Shown piece after piece: positions 18,594 through 25,296 of a stretch of DNA of 61,730 bases; the first letter of the stretch is position 1, and the number at the start of each line of letters is the position of its first letter. Source of the DNA: an uncultured bacterium. GTDB taxonomy: Bacteria; Actinomycetota; Coriobacteriia; Coriobacteriales; Coriobacteriaceae. The translations under genes and the position numbers were made by a program. A model generated the notes under the pieces. It had not been told where the DNA came from and did no database searches. It saw only the letters and a program-made list of their open reading frames with translations. The stretch is taken from contig CATWBO010000011.1 in NCBI GenBank assembly GCA_958349055.1, positions 1 through 61,730 on the forward strand. The letters are read 5' to 3'.

Positions 18594-18810
18594 ATCTCAA
18601 TCTGTAACAGGTGGAGGCGAAATCCGGGTCTAGGTGTTACAGATCGAGACACAGGGGTCCCTCCCCGACTTCAATCTCGATCTGTAACATCTTGGGCCCC
18701 AAAACCCCTCTTACTGTTACAAATCAAGACATTCAAAATCCGCCGAAAGGTTTGTCTCGATCTGTAACATCTGGAACCCAAATCCTCGTCTAATTGTTAC
18801 AGATGGAGAC
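18594..18810. repeat. 80-bp-periodic array of alternating inverted 16-mers
   Basis: The 16-mer GTCTCGATCTGTAACA occurs, with few changes, six times in strictly alternating orientation. Forward copies start at 18594, 18674 and 18754; inverse copies (TGTTACAGATCGAGAC) start at 18635, 18715 and 18795. Both series have an exact 80-bp period, with 25- and 23-base spacers in turn. The 25-base spacers resemble one another, so this is a degenerating tandem repeat of an 80-bp palindromic unit, not a CRISPR. The rest of 18495-18979 holds no gene apart from a GTTGTCGAC direct repeat (18825, 18841) and the palindrome at 18948. Confidence 0.85.
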
Positions 18811-18947
18811 GAACGGTTGCCTTAGTTGTCGACAGACGAGGTTGTCGACGTTACTGAGTCTCCCCTCTCCTGCCGTTGGCGGGTGTTGCGGGGCTGTTCG
18901 CCGCATTGCCGCCGCACTGGGGGTGTGCAGACCGTAGGATAGTCTTA

Positions 18948-18962
18948 TTGACAGCCTGTCAA
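18948..18962. promoter_or_regulatory. Palindromic operator-like site before the glycerol-3-phosphate dehydrogenase operon
   Basis: TTGACAGCCTGTCAA is a perfect 15-bp palindrome (7-bp arms, one central base) ending 17 bp before the GTG start codon. It fits a repressor operator; the regulator is not encoded in the window. Confidence 0.5.
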
Positions 18963-18979
18963 CTTATCTGGGAGGCACT

Positions 18980-20434
18980 GTGGCAGAAACGTTTGATATC
19001 GCAATTGTTGGCGCGGGCATTACCGGGTGCGCCATCGCGAGGCGGCTCGCGCGGTTTGACCTGTCCATTTGCGTAGTCGAGGCGGCTAACGATATTGCGC
19101 TGGGCGCGTCGAAGGCCAACGGCGGCCTGGTGCACGCTGGCTACGATCCGGCGCCGGGCACCGTAAAGGCACAGGTCAACGCCCGTGGCTGCGAGCTATA
19201 TGGCGCGTGGGCCCAGGAGCTGGGCTTTCTGTTCTGCCGCACCGGGTCGATGGTGTTGGGTTTTAACGACGAGGACCGCGCGCATCTGGAAAAGCTGCGC
19301 CAGAATGGCCTGGCGAACGGCGTGCCCGAGCTGGCGATTATAGGCCCCGAGCGCATCCACGAGCTGGAGCCGCGCGCGAGTGCCCAGGCCACGTGCGCGC
19401 TTTGGTGCCCCTCGACGGGCTTTGTCGACCCGTTTGAGGTTGCCATCGCCGCGCTGGAGAACGCCGTGGCCAACGGGGTGACGTTTATGCGGTCAGCGCC
19501 GGTGGAAGCGATTGAAGTCGCGGACTCGGGCGACGACGCGCGCTTTACGTTGGCGACGCCCGCCGGCGACGTGCGCTGTCGCTATCTAATCAACGCCGCA
19601 GGCAACGGCGCCGCGCACCTCTCGCATATGGCGGGCGCCGAGAAGTTCCAGATGGTCTGGCGCCAGGGCAACATCGTGGTGCTGGACAAGGAGCCGCGCA
19701 CGCTCATGCCGCTCTACCCCGTGCCGACGCCGGTGTCGAAGGGCGTTATCGTGACGGGCACCGTGCATGGCAACACCGTGATCACCGCCACGGCCGCTGT
19801 GCGCGAGCCGGGCGACACGCAGACCTATGCAAGCGATGTAAACGCGCTGCTGACCGGCGCGCGCAAGCTGGTGCCCGATCTGGATACGCGCCGCGTGGTG
19901 CGCGCATTTGCCGGCGGGCGTCCGGTCATTCAGGGAACGAACGACTTCTTTATTGGACAGTCGGCCGTGGTGCCGGGGCTTTTCCAGGCGGCGGGCATTC
20001 AGTCGCCGGGTGTGGCAAGCGCGCCGGCCATTGCCGAGCGCATGGAGCTTGTGATGCGTGAGGCGGGCGTGGAGCTGCACGAGCGGGCGGACTGGAACCC
20101 AATTCGCCGCGCGCCGGACGACTTTGACCGCGCACCGCTGGCGTGCAAGGAAGAGCTGATCGAGTCCGATCCCGCGTGGGGACAGATTGTCTGCCGCTGC
20201 GAGACGGTGCCCGAAGCCGAGATCGTGGCCGCGATCCGACGCCAGCCGGGCGCGGTTTCGGTGGAGGGCGTCAAGCGCCGCTGCCGCGCCGGCATGGGTC
20301 GGTGCCAAAGTGGCTTTTGCCAGAGCCGTGTGGTGGCAATCCTAGCGCGCGAGTTGAGCTGCGACCCCAGCGAGGTGCTGTTGGAGGATGCCGGATCTTG
20401 GCTGGTCGAGGGTCCGCTGAAGGGGGTGCGCTAG
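18980..20434 (+). CDS. FAD-dependent glycerol-3-phosphate dehydrogenase-like oxidoreductase with BFD [2Fe-2S] domain
   Basis: This 484-residue DAO-family flavoprotein has the FAD Rossmann motif IAIVGAGITGCAIARRL at residues 6-22. A C-terminal BFD-like domain carries four cysteines (CRCETV, CRAGMGRCQSGFC). It resembles the GlpA subunit of anaerobic glycerol-3-phosphate dehydrogenase, which passes electrons to a partner flavoprotein and quinone. It starts with GTG behind GGGAGGC. The next two genes, a second flavoprotein and a DUF1667 protein, follow within 1 and 4 bp and make the usual three-gene unit seen in anaerobic Firmicutes and Coriobacteria. An L-2-hydroxyglutarate-type substrate is the main alternative. 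Confidence 0.8.
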   Translation: MAETFDIAIVGAGITGCAIARRLARFDLSICVVEAANDIALGASKANGGLVHAGYDPAPGTVKAQVNARGCELYGAWAQELGFLFCRTGSMVLGFNDEDRAHLEKLRQNGLANGVPELAIIGPERIHELEPRASAQATCALWCPSTGFVDPFEVAIAALENAVANGVTFMRSAPVEAIEVADSGDDARFTLATPAGDVRCRYLINAAGNGAAHLSHMAGAEKFQMVWRQGNIVVLDKEPRTLMPLYPVPTPVSKGVIVTGTVHGNTVITATAAVREPGDTQTYASDVNALLTGARKLVPDLDTRRVVRAFAGGRPVIQGTNDFFIGQSAVVPGLFQAAGIQSPGVASAPAIAERMELVMREAGVELHERADWNPIRRAPDDFDRAPLACKEELIESDPAWGQIVCRCETVPEAEIVAAIRRQPGAVSVEGVKRRCRAGMGRCQSGFCQSRVVAILARELSCDPSEVLLEDAGSWLVEGPLKGVR

Positions 20435-20435
20435 G

Positions 20436-21788
20436 ATGGCGACGTTTGATATGCGCGACGGACGCGCAGAGGTCGGAGCTGCAGCGCCCGTGCAAACGCA
20501 GGCCTTCGACGTGGTCGTTATCGGCGGCGGACCTGCCGGCATGGCGGCCGCGATGGCCGCGCATAAGGCGGGCGCACGCGTGGCCATCGTGGAGCGCGAG
20601 CAGCACCTGGGCGGCATCCTCCGCCAGTGCATCCACCCCGGGTTTGGTCTGTCGCACTTTAAACAGGAGCTCACCGGTCCCGAGTACGCGCAGCGCTTTA
20701 TCGACCAGGTGCACGCAACCGACATTGCGCTGTTCCTAAACAGCATGGTGCTTGGGATTGATTCAGGCGAGTCTGCGGAAGACACCGCGGTCCACACCGT
20801 CACGCTCATGAGCCCTGCCGGCATGCTGCAGTTCACCGGTCGCGCGATCGTCCTTGCCATGGGCTGCCGTGAGCGCACCCGCAGCGAGATCAAGATCCCC
20901 GGCAGTCGTCCCGCCGGCGTGTTTACGGCCGGCCTGGCGCAGCGATACATCAATATCGAAAACCTCAAACCCGGCTCGCGCGCCGTCATTTTAGGTTCGG
21001 GCGATATCGGGCTGATCATGGCACGCCGCTGCACGCTCGAGGGGATTTCGGTCGAGGGCGTGTACGAGCTTATGCCGTACGCCAACGGACTGCGCCGCAA
21101 TGTCAAGAACTGTCTGGACGACTTTGGCATTCCGCTGCACCTGTCCACCACCGTCACGCGCGTGATCGGGCACGACCGTGTGGAGGCCATCGAGGTAAGC
21201 CAGGTCGACGAGCACCTGGCGCCCATTCCGGGGACCGAGCGCATTGTTCCGTGCGACACGCTGCTGCTTTCGGTGGGATTGATTCCCGAGAACGAGCTTT
21301 CGGTTGCCGCAGGCGTAGAGCTTGACCCGCGCACGCGCGGCGCCGTGGTGGACCAGAGCCTGCAGACGGGCGTGCCGGGCATCTTTGCCTGCGGTAACGT
21401 GCTGCACGTGCACGACCTGGCCGACAACGTGACGACCGAGTCCGAGAGGGCCGGCGCAGCTGCAGCGGCGTACGCGCTGGGTGGCGGAGCCGAGACGGAC
21501 ACGGGCTGCGAGCTCACGGTCTCCCCTGCCGGCATTGCGGGATACGCGCTGCCGGGACGCATTACGGCCGTGGCGCTCACCAAGCTCAGCTTCCGCGTGC
21601 GCCGGCCGGTCGACGCCGCCCGCGTGCGCATTCTGGCAGGCGACGAGGAGATGTTTGCAGGCAAGGTCCGCCCGTTTAAACCGAGCGTAATGGAGAGCTT
21701 CCCACTACCGGCAAAGGTAATTCAGCGCGCACTCGACCTGGGTGTTAACGAGATTGTCCTGTCCGTCGACCCCGTTGAGGAGGCGTAG
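20436..21788 (+). CDS. FAD/NAD(P)-dependent oxidoreductase, partner of the upstream dehydrogenase
   Basis: This is a 450-residue two-dinucleotide-binding-domain flavoprotein. FAD binds at VVVIGGGPAGMAAAMAAHKA (near residue 27) and NAD(P) at AVILGSGDIGLIMARRC (near residue 185); the C-terminal FAD-site motif is GIFACGNVLHVHDL. A redox-active CxxC of the thioredoxin-reductase type is absent; CIHPGFGLSHF follows the FAD motif instead. It starts one base after the previous stop codon, so it is co-translated. It probably moves electrons between the GlpA-like subunit and NAD(P) or another carrier (inference). Confidence 0.8.
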   Translation: MATFDMRDGRAEVGAAAPVQTQAFDVVVIGGGPAGMAAAMAAHKAGARVAIVEREQHLGGILRQCIHPGFGLSHFKQELTGPEYAQRFIDQVHATDIALFLNSMVLGIDSGESAEDTAVHTVTLMSPAGMLQFTGRAIVLAMGCRERTRSEIKIPGSRPAGVFTAGLAQRYINIENLKPGSRAVILGSGDIGLIMARRCTLEGISVEGVYELMPYANGLRRNVKNCLDDFGIPLHLSTTVTRVIGHDRVEAIEVSQVDEHLAPIPGTERIVPCDTLLLSVGLIPENELSVAAGVELDPRTRGAVVDQSLQTGVPGIFACGNVLHVHDLADNVTTESERAGAAAAAYALGGGAETDTGCELTVSPAGIAGYALPGRITAVALTKLSFRVRRPVDAARVRILAGDEEMFAGKVRPFKPSVMESFPLPAKVIQRALDLGVNEIVLSVDPVEEA

Positions 21789-21792
21789 AGTC

Positions 21793-22191
21793 ATGAGCAC
21801 AAACGCGATTGAAACGCTGCAGTTCAACTGCACCACCTGCCCGTCCGAGTGCCTCCTGACCGTGGAGGTGGAGCGCGACGCCAATGGCTCCGTGGTGAAA
21901 GTGCGCTCCGTAACCGGCAACAACTGCCCACGCGGCGACAAGTTCGCACATCAGGAACTCACCTGCCCCATGCGCGTGCTCACGACGACCGTGGCTGTCT
22001 CCGGCGACGACGAAGCCCTGCTCCCCGTGCGCACGGCCGAAGCCATCCCGCTGGCACTCCACGCCCAAACCATGACCCTCATCCGAGACTTAGTCGTCAA
22101 CGCCCCCATCCGCATGGGCGACGTCGTGCTGGAAGACCTTCTCGACACGGGCATCGACCTCATCGCCAGCATGGACATCGACCCCGCCTAA
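21793..22191 (+). CDS. DUF1667 protein (iron-sulfur/zinc-type Cys motif)
   Basis: This 132-residue protein starts at the ATG at 21793, four bases after the previous stop, with GAGGAGG upstream. It has an N-terminal CTTCPSEC and then CPRGDKFA and CPMRVLTTTV, the conserved cysteines of DUF1667. This family regularly follows the GlpA-like dehydrogenase and its flavoprotein partner and probably forms a third subunit carrying a metal centre. No enzymatic activity is known. The stop codon is part of an intrinsic terminator stem (22182-22217). Confidence 0.85.
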   Translation: MSTNAIETLQFNCTTCPSECLLTVEVERDANGSVVKVRSVTGNNCPRGDKFAHQELTCPMRVLTTTVAVSGDDEALLPVRTAEAIPLALHAQTMTLIRDLVVNAPIRMGDVVLEDLLDTGIDLIASMDIDPA

Positions 22192-22217
22192 GCAGCTAAT
22201 TTAGGACGGGGCTCTTT
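22182..22217 (+). terminator. Intrinsic terminator overlapping the DUF1667 stop codon
   Basis: CCCCG plus CCTAA (22182-22191) pair with TTAGG plus CGGGG (22201-22211, one bulged A), followed by CTCTTTT. The TAA in the left arm is the stop codon. Confidence 0.75.
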
Positions 22218-22354
22218 TGGCTACCTTACTTGCCCAATCATCCCAGATAAACCATGTCAAGGCCGAGGAGTGTCCCAAGGTGCCAGCATAAAAGGAACGT
22301 CCCTATGTGCCGGGCTTGGGATACCATGGTGGCAGCCTAGCGAAAGGATGTTTC

Positions 22355-23443
22355 ATGGCACATGTCGATGACCAGCGTGTGGCGCGCGTGCTCGATGCGC
22401 TCGAGGCTCAGCACCCCGGCGCGCAGCTCCTCGTAAACGACCCGTGGTCGATCTATTACCTGACCGGCTTTTATGCTGACATGTTCGAGCGTTTTTGCGG
22501 CGTGCTGCTCGCGCGCGATGCCGAGCCCGTGATCCTGGTCAACGCGCTGCACCAGCTGCCCGAGTACGACAACGCCCGCGTTGCCTACCACACCGATACC
22601 GACATCGTGGCCGACGCCATCGCGCGCGAGGTCGATCCGACCAAGCCGTTCGGCATCGACACCGTCATGCGCTCCGGCTTTTTGATGCCTCTTATGGATC
22701 GCCACGCCGCAAGCGAGTTCTTCTTGGGCGACTTTGCCGTCACCGCAGCACGCACGTACAAAGATGCTGCCGAGCAGGAGCTCATGCGCGTATCCTCGGC
22801 CGCCAACGACGCCGTGATGGCCGACGCAATCAAGCTCGTCCACGAAGGCGTGACGGAGCGCGAGATTGCCGACCAGATGCTCGGCCTCTACCGCAAGCAT
22901 GACTGCGAGGGCTTTAGCTTCCCGCCCATCGTGAGCTTTGGCGCCAACGCCGGCGACCCGCATCACGAGCCCGACGACACCGTGCTCAAGCGCGGCGACG
23001 TGGTGCTGTTCGACATTGGCGGACGGCATCGCAACTACTGCTCGGACATGACGCGCACGTTCTTTTGGGGCGAGCCGGACGAGGAGACGGCACGCATCTA
23101 CGATATCGTGCGCCGCGCCAACGAGGCCGCCGAGGCTCTCATCGCACCGGGCGTGCGCATGTGCGACCTGGACCGTGCCGCGCGCGACGTGATTGAGGAT
23201 GCAGGCTATGGGCAGTACTTTACGCACCGCTCGGGTCACTCGATTGGCCTGCAGGACCACGAGCCGGGCGACGTCTCGCTGGTCAACGAGCAGGTCGTAG
23301 AGCCAGGCATGACGTTCTCAATCGAGCCAGGCATCTACCTCCCCGGGCGCACCGGCGTCCGCATCGAGGACCTGGCCCTAGTTACCGAGTCCGGCGTCGA
23401 GATTCTCAACGCCTACCTCCACGATCCGGTCCGCCTAGACTAG
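22355..23443 (+). CDS. M24-family Xaa-Pro peptidase
   Basis: This 362-residue metallopeptidase of the pita-bread (M24B) fold is a cytoplasmic aminopeptidase or dipeptidase acting on X-Pro bonds. The metal ligands are in order: LFDIGGRHRNYCSDMTRTFF (two Asp), HRSGHSIGL (His), SIEPGIYL (Glu) and GVRIEDL (Glu). An N-terminal creatinase-like domain covers residues 1-130. The start is the ATG at 22355, with GAAAGGA upstream; an upstream frame extension to 22307 lacks a ribosome binding site. The gene appears to be monocistronic, with a terminator at 23523. Confidence 0.9.
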   Translation: MAHVDDQRVARVLDALEAQHPGAQLLVNDPWSIYYLTGFYADMFERFCGVLLARDAEPVILVNALHQLPEYDNARVAYHTDTDIVADAIAREVDPTKPFGIDTVMRSGFLMPLMDRHAASEFFLGDFAVTAARTYKDAAEQELMRVSSAANDAVMADAIKLVHEGVTEREIADQMLGLYRKHDCEGFSFPPIVSFGANAGDPHHEPDDTVLKRGDVVLFDIGGRHRNYCSDMTRTFFWGEPDEETARIYDIVRRANEAAEALIAPGVRMCDLDRAARDVIEDAGYGQYFTHRSGHSIGLQDHEPGDVSLVNEQVVEPGMTFSIEPGIYLPGRTGVRIEDLALVTESGVEILNAYLHDPVRLD

Positions 23444-23448
23444 CCAAT

Positions 23449-23475
23449 GTGACAAAGGGACAGTCCCTTTGACAC
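23449..23475. repeat. REP-like palindrome
   Basis: The arms GTGACAAAGGGAC and GTCCCTTTGACAC (23449-23461, 23463-23475) pair around one base with a single mismatch. It lies six bases after the peptidase stop codon. Related fragments (short runs such as CAAAGGTGCCTGTCCCC near 37678) occur elsewhere in the window, suggesting a dispersed REP family. Confidence 0.6.
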
Positions 23476-23502
23476 ATCCCACCAACGCCGCGCCACAAAA
23501 AC

Positions 23503-23640
23503 GGCCTATCTACTACGTTTAACCCGCATGGGTCGACCATGCGGGTCTTTTTTGAAAATCGGCAAGCCTTCTACCTGCGGTTTTAATATCGCGAATTTCG
23601 TTGTGGTCGAGGGCGACCGGTCAAACGTAGTAGATAGGCC
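23503..23640. repeat. 138-bp element bounded by an 18-bp perfect inverted repeat, containing a terminator
   Basis: GGCCTATCTACTACGTTT (23503-23520) has a perfect inverse at 23623-23640. Inside, CCCGCATGG (from 23523) and CCATGCGGG form a hairpin followed by TCTTTTTT, an intrinsic terminator for the plus-strand peptidase gene. The other 70 bases inside hold no gene. Perfect long arms suggest a small mobile palindromic element (inference). Confidence 0.65.
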
Positions 23641-23676
23641 CATTTCGTGGCGAGCGGTCCTTGCTGCCCGCGAGAT

Positions 23677-25020
23677 CTAGCGCAGCAGACCTGCTACTTC
23701 GCCAGCCAGAGTGATGGTACCGGCTGCTACAAAGGGCTCACCTGCGGCATCGAAGGCCGCGAGGGCTTCGGACACGCTGGGGTATACGCCCACGAGCTTG
23801 TCGGCGTCAACAAGAGCAGCGAGCTCCTCTGCCGGCAGGGCGCGATCGGAATCGGTCTGGGTCACAACCACGCGTGGGAAGGCCGGAATCAGCACGTCGA
23901 CGATACCCGCTACGTCCTTGTCGGCCAGCGCGGCGCACAGTAGCGTGGGGCGATTCTCTACGCACGTATCGATCTCGTCCAGCGCGCTTACAAAGTTCTC
24001 GCAGCTCTGGGGGTTATGGCAGGCGTCGATCAGCTTGAGCGGATCGGTCCCCAGCACATCAAAGCGACCCGGCGTGGGGCAGCCCATAAGCGACGCATCA
24101 AGTGCATCGTGATTGAGCTCGCGGCCCAGATACCCCTCGCACAGCATGATCGCACACGCGGCATTCTGCGGCTGATACGCCGGCTTAACCATGCTCGACG
24201 TATAGATCGCGCGCGGCGTGGTGCAGCTAAACTCCACCGTATCGCCCACATGCGCCGGCACCTTGGTCGTGGAATGGCTCACCACGAGCGGCACAATGTC
24301 GCACTCGCGACAACGCGTATCCATCACGCGCTGAACACTCGCCTCATGCGTACCCTCGCCCAAAACAACCAGGCGCCCGGACTTGATAACCGCAGCCTTC
24401 TCCCCCGCAATGGCCTCGAGCGTATCGCCCAAAATACGAGTGTGATCAAGCCCAATGCCCGTAATGGCAACGGCCACGGGATCGGTCGCACTCGTGGCGT
24501 CCCAACGTCCACCCATACCGACCTCGAGCACGGCAACATCCACCGCAGCCTCGGCAAACACCACCAGTGCGGCAGCCGTCAGCAGGTCAAACGGCGTAAT
24601 GGTAAACGCGCGCTCCCCTGCCGCCAAGCGATGAGCATTCACGCGACGCCCCGCCTCGACGGCGGCAGAAACACCACGAGTAAACGCCTCGTCACTCACA
24701 ACGCGCCCATCAACCTCCATGCGCTCGGGGTAGCGCACAAGCTGCGGAGACGTATACAGAGCGGTCTTAAGCCCCTCGCCACGCAAGATGGCTGCCGAAA
24801 ACCGCGTCGTCGAAGTCTTGCCATTCGTACCGGCAACCTGAATGCAATCAAAATACTCGTCCGGACGCCCCAGCTCATCGAGCATATCGACAACGGTCTC
24901 AAGCAGAGGCCCAGCATCCCCAGAAATCCGCCCCGTATCAGCAGCAAGCCCCACAGCCTCATCAAATGAAAGCAGCTCAAACGAGAACGGCACAGAATAC
25001 GACCCAGAACGCTTAGCCAT
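23677..25020 (-). CDS. folC: Folylpolyglutamate/dihydrofolate synthase
   Basis: This Mur-ligase-family enzyme adds glutamate to folates in the cytoplasm. It has the ATP-binding P-loop VAGTNGKTSTTRF near residue 73, the central ligase motif EVGMGGRWDATS with GLDHTRILGDT, and the C-terminal DACHNPQS. The start is the ATG at 25020 (MAKRSG); the upstream frame extension to 25059 has no convincing signal. It lies downstream of valS in the same direction, separated by the palindromic element at 25172-25280. Folylpolyglutamate and dihydrofolate synthase activities cannot be told apart by eye. Confidence 0.9.
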   Translation of the reverse strand: MAKRSGSYSVPFSFELLSFDEAVGLAADTGRISGDAGPLLETVVDMLDELGRPDEYFDCIQVAGTNGKTSTTRFSAAILRGEGLKTALYTSPQLVRYPERMEVDGRVVSDEAFTRGVSAAVEAGRRVNAHRLAAGERAFTITPFDLLTAAALVVFAEAAVDVAVLEVGMGGRWDATSATDPVAVAITGIGLDHTRILGDTLEAIAGEKAAVIKSGRLVVLGEGTHEASVQRVMDTRCRECDIVPLVVSHSTTKVPAHVGDTVEFSCTTPRAIYTSSMVKPAYQPQNAACAIMLCEGYLGRELNHDALDASLMGCPTPGRFDVLGTDPLKLIDACHNPQSCENFVSALDEIDTCVENRPTLLCAALADKDVAGIVDVLIPAFPRVVVTQTDSDRALPAEELAALVDADKLVGVYPSVSEALAAFDAAGEPFVAAGTITLAGEVAGLLR

Positions 25021-25171
25021 AACCCAAAGTCCCCCATAACAGAAAAAGAGGCCCACCAAAAAGAATGAGCCCCTCGCGTTGACAATATCAGCCTTTAACC
25101 GATTGCAGCGAGATCAAGGCCACAACCCAGTGGCCCTACCAGGCAGCGGACGCCCCCGTAACCGCTGTGGG

Positions 25172-25280
25172 AGCGGTTTGGGGCTTTGCTCGATACAAGT
25201 TCCGCACGAGCCGAAGGCCACTTAATGTGGCCTTCGTGCGAGCAGGACTGTCCGCAGTAGCGAGCAAAGCCCCAAACCGC
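25172..25280. repeat. Nested palindromic element, copy 1 (between valS and folC)
   Basis: The 20-bp outer arms (25172-25191, starting GCGGTTTGGGGC, and 25261-25280) are perfectly complementary. The 69-base centre holds TTCCGCACGAGCCGAAG followed by an inner hairpin, GCCACTTAATGTGGC. The same core, inverted and with a compensatory pair change, is found in copy 2 at 28014-28129, whose outer arms are entirely different. Confidence 0.8.
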
Positions 25281-25296
25281 GTCCCCCAGTTAACGC

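Noticed and set aside
18594..18810. CRISPR-like appearance of evenly spaced repeats
   Set aside because: The repeats alternate in strand, the spacers resemble one another and there are no cas genes, so it is a tandem palindromic repeat.
23449..23475. Terminator after the M24 peptidase
   Set aside because: The palindrome lacks a U tract, and the real terminator with TCTTTTTT lies at 23523; it was listed as a REP-like repeat instead.
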